DNA of 64,000 nt from DATBGO01 sp963785765 (GTDB lineage: Bacteria > Actinomycetota > Actinomycetes > Streptosporangiales > Streptosporangiaceae): NCBI GenBank assembly GCA_963785765.1, contig CAWAWM010000003.1, positions 310,001 to 374,000 of the forward strand, written 5' to 3'. A program made the translations under genes and the position numbers. The notes beneath the pieces were generated by a model. The model did no database searches and was not told the origin of the DNA. It saw only the letters and a program-made list of their open reading frames with translations. Shown piece by piece: positions 58,881 through 64,000 of this stretch; the stretch's first letter is position 1; each line of letters starts with the position of its first letter.

Positions 58881-59313
58881 CGGCCAGCCAGGAAGATCGC
58901 CCAGGGATCTGCCCCCCAGAGATCCGACCTCCAGCCGCAGGCCAGTCGGCGGGCCGGAGGTATTGCTGATGAGCCGGCTGGCTAAGGGCGGGTATGGGCC
59001 ACGGGGTTGTCGTGGCCGGGAGGAGGGGCCTCGCCTGGTTCCGGCTGGTCCAGATGTCGCCGGACGGGCGGGCAGTCGTAGCAGCCGCAGGATCATTTGC
59101 GGCTGATCGCTGCCGGACGGCAGATCACGCACCAGCCACCAGCCATGTGGCCGAAGTTATGGCTTCCAGCGCGCCCGGCCGTCTTGTCGATGACATGTGG
59201 TGCCGACAAGAGCTAATGCGGCGGGCAGACTGCAGCGTGGCCTGTGGGTCTGGCGGAACGAGCGCGGCAAGAGGACGATTAGCTCGCTGCTCCCGTTCGG
59301 AAAGGACTCCGCA
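58881..59313. other. Gap without a convincing gene
   Basis: 433 bases. It must carry the antitoxin promoter on the minus strand and that of the small gene at 59314 on the plus strand. A 7-bp hairpin GGCCACG...CGTGGCC lies at 58997-59017. Otherwise nothing recognisable. Confidence 0.4.
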
Positions 59314-59661
59314 ATGCCCGACAGTGACACGCCCGTCCTGGACACCCTCGCGGTGATGACCGCCGCATCGCTGGAGAGCAGCGGCCTGCCCCCGCGCGAG
59401 TTCATGATCGCCCGGATCGCCGCCCTGGTCGCGGTGGACGCGACCGCCGCGTCCTATGCCCTCAACGTCGAAGCGGCGGCCGACTCCGACATCACCCTCG
59501 ATGACGTCGAAGACATTCTCGTCGCGGTGGCACCCATCGTGGGCACCGCGCGCGTGGTCTCGGCGGCGGCGAACATCGCCGAGGGGCTGGGCTTCGTGGT
59601 CGCCATAGCCGAAGCTGAACTGGAGGCCGAACTGGACGCAGAGGACGGCGACGACGCCTAA
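59314..59661 (+). CDS. CMD-like small helical protein without the cysteine pair
   Basis: 115 residues: TLAVMTAASLESSGLPPREF, then MIARIAALVAVDATAASYAL, DVEDILVAVAPIVGTARVVS, and an acidic tail (EAELEAELDAEDGDDA). The helix pattern and the IARIAALVAV-D-A-x-SY block match the carboxymuconolactone-decarboxylase-like fold, but the redox Cys-X2-Cys is replaced (VDATAASY), so a peroxidase role is unlikely. The ATG at 59314 has GGAAAGGA upstream. It lies within the repeat-flanked segment. Confidence 0.7.
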   Translation: MPDSDTPVLDTLAVMTAASLESSGLPPREFMIARIAALVAVDATAASYALNVEAAADSDITLDDVEDILVAVAPIVGTARVVSAAANIAEGLGFVVAIAEAELEAELDAEDGDDA

Positions 59662-60118
59662 ATAAGCGGGGGCGTGCCAGTCGTGTCCGCCGCGTTCCTC
59701 TCTGCACCCAGCCGTTAGCCCTCGACCGGCTCGCCGCCCGCCCTCGCCAGAACCTAACGAAGCACTACTAGGTGGGGCACTGGGTGGACGACCGGCGGCC
59801 TGGCGTCCGTGGCGCGTGCCAGGCTCCGATCAGATCTGGGTGCCGACTTGGTGTCCAGTTCGATCCAGACAGTCTTGCCGGTGCGCGGGCGCGCTGTCGG
59901 AAACTGATGCGGCGGGGCCCGGCACGGGACAGCCCAGCAGCGCCCGCGCTGATATTCATGTCAGCCCGGGTCGGGACCCGCATAGGTGCCAATGGCCCTC
60001 ACGCTGTAGCGCCCACTGCCGCCCGGTGAGGCCGGAACGCGGTGACAAACCAGAGACAAATGATCAGGACCTGACCGCCGTGACCGGCGATCAGGTCCTT
60101 GACCTGCTACTCCATGAG
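59662..60118. other. Non-coding stretch with right direct-repeat copy and hairpin
   Basis: No gene seen. It contains the right copy of the direct repeat (59955-60008) and an extended hairpin at 60066-60099 (AGGACCTGA / TCAGGTCCT with further pairing inside), placed just downstream of the minus-strand tRNA-like sequence as a terminator would be. Confidence 0.5.
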
Positions 60119-60155
60119 TAGCCCCGACCGGATTTGAACCGGCGCTACCGCCTTG
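59955..60155 (+). repeat. Direct repeat unit, right copy
   Basis: This copy has the same TTCATGTCAG...CTCACGC block as the left unit (58017) plus about 110 further bases and the tRNA-Glu 3' sequence ending TGAACCGGCGCTACCGCCTTG (60135-60155). The two copies enclose about 1.9 kb with a toxin-antitoxin pair. Confidence 0.75.
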
Positions 60156-60197
60156 AGAGAGCATAGGGCGGCATTGTCCAGTCCGGTCCGTCAGACG
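60119..60197 (-). pseudogene. tRNA-Glu(CUC)-like pseudogene
   Basis: On the minus strand the sequence keeps a D-arm-like AGCGTCTGACGG, an anticodon stem CCGCC/GGCGG around CTCTCAA, the T-arm GCCGGTTCAAATCCGGT and the 3' acceptor strand CGGGGCT. Two faults make it non-functional: seven extra bases in the anticodon loop (CTATGCTCTCTCAA instead of seven bases) and a 5' acceptor strand (GATGCCA) that does not pair with the 3' strand. It probably is the scar of a tRNA gene that served as an integration site. Confidence 0.6.
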
Positions 60198-60214
60198 CTG
60201 GCATCATCAGTGAT

Positions 60215-60730
60215 TTACTGGCGCGGGCGCCTGCGGGCCCGGCGTGAGGCATCGACCAGCGACGCGAACTGGGGCGGCTCAATGATCGGGCGTCCCCGCC
60301 ACGGCGACATGGCCGTCAGGTCCGCATCGGCGGAAACAATGAGGAAGGCACCCACTGCCGCCGCCAGGTCAAGGATCCGGTTGTCCTCCCAGTCGGGGCA
60401 GTCCCCGACCGTCTGCGGCGGATCGGTGATGCCGCCGCCCGACGCCTGGGCCATCTCGGCCAGCACCTGCAGGTATTCGTCGATCTCTTCGTCAGGGGTC
60501 TTCACCACTGTGGCGAGGACGCGGCCGGTGTTAGCCAGGATGTGCGGCGACAGCCACAGCCCGAACTCCGCCGCGTCGTTGATCACGCCCAGGCAGTCCG
60601 CGCTCGGATTCCCCGACGTCGGCGGCGGCGAAGGCCAGCTCCGGAATGGTGATTCGCCAGCGGCGACCGCCAGGACGAGCACGTTCACATCGAACACGAC
60701 CGGCACCGGGACCGGCCCGGGCAGGTTCAA
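60215..60730 (-). CDS. PIN-domain protein (toxin)
   Basis: 171 residues. The PIN acidic residues appear as Asp in VPVVFDVNVLVLAVAAG, Glu/Asp in WEDNRILDLAAAVG and Asp in FLIVSADADLTAMSPW; LSPHILANTGRVLATVVKTP is the middle helix pair. It belongs to the longer PIN_3-like group rather than the 130-residue VapC type. Its start overlaps the antitoxin end by four bases. The C-terminus is Arg-rich (RRARRRPRQ). Confidence 0.85.
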   Translation of the reverse strand: MNLPGPVPVPVVFDVNVLVLAVAAGESPFRSWPSPPPTSGNPSADCLGVINDAAEFGLWLSPHILANTGRVLATVVKTPDEEIDEYLQVLAEMAQASGGGITDPPQTVGDCPDWEDNRILDLAAAVGAFLIVSADADLTAMSPWRGRPIIEPPQFASLVDASRRARRRPRQ

Positions 60731-60987
60731 CGCTCCCGCTTCCCGCCTTTATATGCCTGCCGGATCTCAGCCAGTAGCGACTCGTAGTCATGTCCGGCAG
60801 CCGCCGAACGCTCGGCGTTGCGGGCCTGGAGCTCACGCAGCCGCTCCGCCCGGGCCAGCGACTCCATCACAGGCAGCGTCGCCCGCAGGTACGCCGACCG
60901 GTTGCCGCCACCGAAGTGCTCGACCAGGCGGGCCAGCCGCTCTTGGTCCTCATCCGCCACCGCGAATCCGACAGTCGACGTAGACAT
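60727..60987 (-). CDS. Ribbon-helix-helix-like antitoxin
   Basis: 86 residues: TVGFAVADEDQERLARLVEH then GGGNRSAYLRATLPVMESLA, the strand and two helices of a small RHH-type DNA-binding protein, followed by a charged helix (RLRELQARNAERSAA) for toxin binding. The ATG at 60987 is preferred over an earlier one at 61023. It is the first gene of the pair with the PIN protein. Confidence 0.8.
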   Translation of the reverse strand: MSTSTVGFAVADEDQERLARLVEHFGGGNRSAYLRATLPVMESLARAERLRELQARNAERSAAAGHDYESLLAEIRQAYKGGKRER

Positions 60988-61392
60988 GCCATCATTGTAC
61001 CTAGACTGCATCCAGGAATGCAATCGGCTGCACCTGCCGCACGGCCTCTACGCCCGGACACCGCCTGGCCAGTCAGCAGGCACCCGCCGGGCTGTCTGAT
61101 GTCGAGAGAGTTGGAGCGGGGTGTCGAGTAGCTGGGGGCATGAACCTGCGACCTCCGGGTTATGAGCCCGGCTTTGGCGTGGTTCAAAGACGATCGGCGC
61201 ACTCTGAACCCCTCCAGCGGAGGCGGCCGCCAGCCGTGTTCACGCCGGCCGCCCAGTGGCGGCAGAACTCAATGACAAACCGGTGCGGAATTCGCTTTAG
61301 ATTAGCGCGGTCTCCACTGCGTTCAACCAGCGCCCAAGATCGTAAGCTGCGGCTACATCGCATCCTCATGATGGTCGAGCTCGTGAATCGGG
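60988..61392. other. Gap with tRNA-fMet fragment
   Basis: No gene seen. It is lower in GC than the core genome, especially 61260-61390. The only recognised item is the tRNA-fMet 3' half at 61127-61172. Confidence 0.4.
61127..61172 (-). pseudogene. Initiator tRNA-Met, 3'-half fragment
   Basis: On the minus strand this reads CCGGG-CTCATAA-CCCGG (an anticodon arm with CAT), then AGGTC, then GCAGGTTCA of the T-arm, then TGCCCCC and AGCTAC of the 3' end. Compared with a normal initiator tRNA, about five bases of the T-loop/T-stem are missing and no D-arm or 5' acceptor is found. This is a fragment, not a working tRNA. Confidence 0.6.
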
Positions 61393-61713
61393 TCATGGAC
61401 CCGGGCCTGGTCCGCCAGATGTCTTGCCCGGGATCGGCTCTGTCAGTGACGCACGCCAGGGCGCAGCAGGGAACGGGTCGGCGAAGTACCGCGGCTCGTG
61501 CGCGACGAATCCGCGAGCGAATTCCATGATGCTGCCGAATGGGTGGGCTCGCCATCGTAGGTGATCACGCATTCGCTGATCCACAGATTCCTCCGCTTCT
61601 GATCCGGCGGACTGCAAAGTGCGGTCCGCCGGATGGCCGCCGCGTTGCGCCTGGATCTTTGCGCGGCCGCGGTCCCGCGCACCAATGAGCACTCCACAGA
61701 TTGTCAACGACAC
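61393..61713 (-). pseudogene. NTF2/SnoaL-like protein, frameshifted
   Basis: Four blocks in order but in different frames make one NTF2-like domain: RDRGRAKIQAQRGGHPADRT, then HFAVRRIRSGG, then NLWISECVITYDGEPTH, then GSIMEFARGFVAHEPRYFAD with PAAPWRASLTEPI. At least three one-base shifts are needed. The block order is intact, and so is the ITYDGEP...SIMEF...YFADPF pattern of the family. The 5' end is not found. Confidence 0.6.
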
Positions 61714-62007
61714 ACAGATTCGTCGGACGGATGCGCCGAGCTGGCTGTTCTCTAGCCCTCGGCCTCCGCCAGTTCACCGTGAGTAGTTACCGCATAGCCA
61801 GCGATCCGGCGCCGTGCCTCCCGGCGAGGCAGTGACGGCCAGTGATCCTGCCTCAACATCCGCGACGCGCGCACGGCCGCCAGCGCGCTAGCTTCGGTCG
61901 GCTCGCTGGCTTCACCCCCGCGCACGAATGGATGATCTGAGCGAGCGCTTTCCTCTGCGGCCGCGGCCCCGGCGGGGCCAGCGCTGTGCCCTTTCCCGGG
62001 GCCCGCC
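61714..62007. other. Gap with one doubtful frame
   Basis: A minus-strand frame from about 61950 down to 61752 ends ASRMLRQDHWPSLPRREARR then RIAGYAVTTHGELAEAEG. This looks protein-like but has no clear start and no recognised family; it may be the tail of a dead gene. Confidence 0.35.
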
Positions 62008-62373
62008 CTAGCCGGATTCGATGATCCGCTCGCCGAATGCCAGCCGGTGACCGCCGGGTATCTCCACCACAAAATCACGTAGGCCCCATGGATGGTCGGT
62101 TAGGCCCGTGACAACCGGGGCGCCGCGTGCCACGCACCGCTCATGCAGGTCAGCCACGTCGGTGACACCGATATAGGCGGCGGTCGTGCCGTTGATGCCA
62201 GGGCTCGCCGACCGGACCAGCGCGAGCCCCACCGCGTCGCGGCGCAGCAGCATCAGGCCCATCTGCGGTTCGTCGACTTCGACCTCGAACCCGAGCACGT
62301 CACGCAAGAATGCGGCGGCGGGCGCCAGTTCGCCCACTTCCAGATTGGGCCGGCAGCTCACGAACTCGGTCAC
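62008..62373 (-). CDS. VOC (glyoxalase/bleomycin-resistance) superfamily protein
   Basis: 121 residues with the two-module VOC fold: CRPNLEVGELAPAAAFLRDV then LGFEVEVDEPQMGLMLLRR, and YIGVTDVADLHERCVARGAP then GLRDFVVEIPGGHRLAFGE. The final Glu (FGERI) fits the metal-ligand position, but the usual first His is absent, so it may be a binding rather than catalytic member. GTG start at 62373. It is monocistronic. Confidence 0.88.
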   Translation of the reverse strand: MTEFVSCRPNLEVGELAPAAAFLRDVLGFEVEVDEPQMGLMLLRRDAVGLALVRSASPGINGTTAAYIGVTDVADLHERCVARGAPVVTGLTDHPWGLRDFVVEIPGGHRLAFGERIIESG

Positions 62374-62738
62374 CGCCGCATCCTAGCCGCCGTGCGAACG
62401 CTGCGCTGGCACGGAGATGACCGCGCTCATGGCTGAGCCCGCAGCCCAGCCGGCCCCAGGCACGGCGCCCTCAGTGTTCCGGCATGGATCGGCATGCGGC
62501 GACCCATTGCTGAGATGCTTCAGACCGAGGCGGCGTGATGCCTCGCGGCTGGCGACTGCCACCGGACTGGAAGGTTGTGTGAGGCACGTTTGAGGCACGA
62601 GGAACGGGTGCCGACCGAACCGGACCTCCCGGCGCGGCTCTGACCTGGACGACGGGGCAATACCAGCGCGAGCCGCCCGCCCGCCTCCTCCGATGCCAGC
62701 AACCCAAAGACCCGTTATGGCGCGTCCGGCGCCGCGGG
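62374..62738. other. Gap without a recognised feature
   Basis: 365 bases. GAGGCACG occurs three times between 62580 and 62605 as a short direct repeat (GTGTGAGGCACGTTTGAGGCACGAGGAACG). No gene or RNA is recognised. Confidence 0.4.
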
Positions 62739-63540
62739 TCAGTGTTGGGTGGTTGTGAGGATGGTCATGGATCCGGCCTGCAAGAGGTTTGTTATGTAGA
62801 GGGTGCGGGTGCGCGGGTTGACGGCGAGGCCGAATGGCTGGGAGCTGACCGGCTGCTCGCGGGAGGCCGTGCGGCAGCCGCTGGTCGCTTCGGCGTTGCA
62901 GCGTGCTGCGTTCAGGATGGTCACCTGTGCGCTGGAGATGTCGGTGATGTAGAGGTTGCCGGTGCGGACGTCCAGGGCGGCGAGCAGCGGAGAGATGCCG
63001 GCGGCGATGGCGGGGAAGTGCCGGTGGCAGCCGGTGGTGCGGGTGCCGTTGCAGGTCGTGGTGTTGATGACGGACACCGTGCCAGGTGAGTCGCCGTCGG
63101 CGTTGTTGACGACGTAGAGGGTGTGGGTGCGGTCGTTGACGGCGGCTCCGAAGGGCCCGGCGCCGACCTTGGCGGTCGCGGCGAGGTGGCCGCAGCCGGC
63201 GTGGTCGGTGCCGTTGCAGCTCGCCCCGTTGATTACCGCGACGGTGTCGCCGGTGAAGCCCGGGCCCGCGTTCGGCCCGTAGATGGTGTCGGTAGCGGCG
63301 CTGACGGCCAGGACAGTGGTGCCCTTCCCCGCCTTGACCACGGCCGGGGACTGCCCGCAGCCGGAGGTGTCTTCCGCGTTGCAGATGGCGGCGTTGACGA
63401 CCGCGACCCGGTTGGCGTTGGCACCGTAGGAGACGTACATGGTCTGGGTGGCGATGTTGATGGCCGGGGCGTTCGGGAACTGGCCCACCTTGACGGTCGG
63501 CGGGTGGCTTGCGCAGCCGGCGGTGTTTGCGGCGTTGCAG
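62739..63540 (-). pseudogene. Beta-propeller (YncE/NHL-like) repeat protein, 5'-truncated
   Basis: The frame carries at least five repeats of about 45 residues, each with a VxVINxAxCNA...(T/S)GC cysteine pair and an FGxAV(N/D)xRTxTLY(V/I)xN strand pattern (GPFGAAVNDRTHTLYVVNNA, PFGLAVNPRTRTLYITNLLQ). This is a secreted-type YncE/40-residue-beta-propeller architecture. Coding similarity continues past the first Met at 63488 up to ACNAANTAGCASHPP at about 63540, then stops abruptly, with a stop codon nine codons further up. No start or signal peptide is present, so the 5' end is lost. Confidence 0.7.
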
Positions 63541-63541
63541 G

Positions 63542-64000
63542 CCAGACAGCATCGGACAGCTCGCTACGCATTACACCAGCCAGCTGCACAGCGGCCCGCT
63601 CGCGGCAACCATCGGGCTTGCGCTGAATACTCGCATTGCGCCTTTTGACAAGCTTGCCGTCCGCAGAGCCCTCAACTACGCGATCAGCAGGACTACGGTG
63701 ATCGCGCTCAACGGCGGGTCGCTGACCGCCCAGCCAACCTGTCAGATCCTGCCGCCGACCATGCCTGGCTACCGCCCGTACTGCCCGTACACGACCCAGC
63801 CGGGCCCGGGTGGCACCTGGACCGCGCCCAATCTCGCGGTGGCGGAACGGCTGGTCCGGGATTCCGGCACGCGGGGCGATCGGGTGACGCTCCTGGATAG
63901 CAACCAGGGCGCTGGGTTTCCCTCACCGGCGACCGGCAGCTACGTCGTGTCCGTCCTGAAGCAGCTCGGATACCGGGCGTCGCTGCGATTGACCAGCCCG
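63542..64000 (+). CDS. Oligopeptide ABC-transporter substrate-binding protein (SBP_bac_5), fragment
   Basis: The plus-strand frame from 63542 to the window end is open and reads IGQLATHYTSQLHSGPLAAT, LALNTRIAPFDKLAVRRALN, YAISRTTVIALNGGSLTAQP and CQILPPTMPGYRPYCPYTTQ. These are the lobe-I region of DppA/OppA-type lipoproteins, with the hallmark PPF-x-x-x-x-VR-AL-NYA-x-R block. The upstream two thirds are missing: sequence identity ends at the junction with the beta-propeller gene at 63541, and no start codon precedes it. The 3' end lies outside the window. Confidence 0.75.

Noticed and set aside
60231..60983. Plus-strand 276-codon open frame across the second toxin-antitoxin pair
   Set aside because: Ser/Thr/Arg-rich mirror of the PIN and antitoxin genes, which have proper motifs and a four-base overlap.
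61184..61555. Minus-strand open frame of 123 codons
   Set aside because: Arg/Cys-rich, overlaps the NTF2-like remnant in another frame and has no domain.

Overview
The window comes from the chromosome of a high-GC Gram-positive bacterium, most likely a soil actinomycete. The reasons are very GC-rich codon third positions, many GTG and TTG starts with GGAGG-type ribosome sites, the conserved block cofC - plsC - gpsA - ddl - HU, F420-related genes, a WS/DGAT lipid acyltransferase and a MurJ-type pseudokinase. No rRNA, CRISPR array, IS element or integrase was seen. The genus cannot be named from this sequence alone.

Layout. 1-8650 is core chromosome: F420 side-chain synthesis (cofC, cut by the window edge), phospholipid synthesis (plsC, gpsA), peptidoglycan (ddl), a histone-like HU protein and a three-gene proton-translocating transhydrogenase operon (pntAA-pntAB-pntB). 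9000-10410 holds a zeta-type toxin gene and a small partner gene, both shattered by frameshifts. 10500-21330 is a metabolic stretch: CMD protein, pirin, double GNAT, sulfotransferase, F420-type reductase, MscS channel, class V aminotransferase, intradiol dioxygenase and a phosphoglucomutase with two frameshifts. 21560-41600 holds a pseudokinase with a sugar-binding-like ectodomain, a broken hicAB pair, a DHA2 efflux pump with a divergent Lrp-type regulator, a secreted phosphoesterase, a DesK/DesR-like two-component pair, a TetR/FAD-monooxygenase pair with clear twin operators, an M50 protease, an aquaporin, a WS/DGAT gene fused to an SGNH hydrolase by a frameshift, and a DJ-1/PfpI protein.

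41700-57990 is the most distinctive part: two convergent transport and catabolism operons, each with its own closely related Lrp/AsnC regulator. The right-hand operon reads APC permease - nucleotidyltransferase - metallophosphoesterase - glutamine-synthetase-like ligase - DUF1116 (AllG-like) protein - acetamidase/formamidase. The left-hand operon reads APC permease - M24 peptidase - soluble periplasmic-binding-type protein. I read this as an uptake and breakdown island for an amine, amide or peptide-like nitrogen compound; the substrate is not known. An inverted repeat in front of the second regulator is a strong candidate operator. To its right lie an intact M20 peptidase and truncated pieces of an M24 peptidase, a SulP transporter and a TPP-dependent dehydrogenase alpha subunit: a decayed extension of the same island.

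58000-64000 is accessory DNA: two PIN toxin-antitoxin pairs, direct repeats that contain tRNA-Glu sequence, a tRNA-fMet fragment, a frameshifted NTF2-like gene, a VOC protein, and an abrupt head-to-head junction at about 63541 where a beta-propeller gene and an oligopeptide-binding-protein gene both lose their 5' ends. Single-base frameshifts recur across the window, in core genes as well as accessory ones, so decay and sequencing or assembly error must both be considered.
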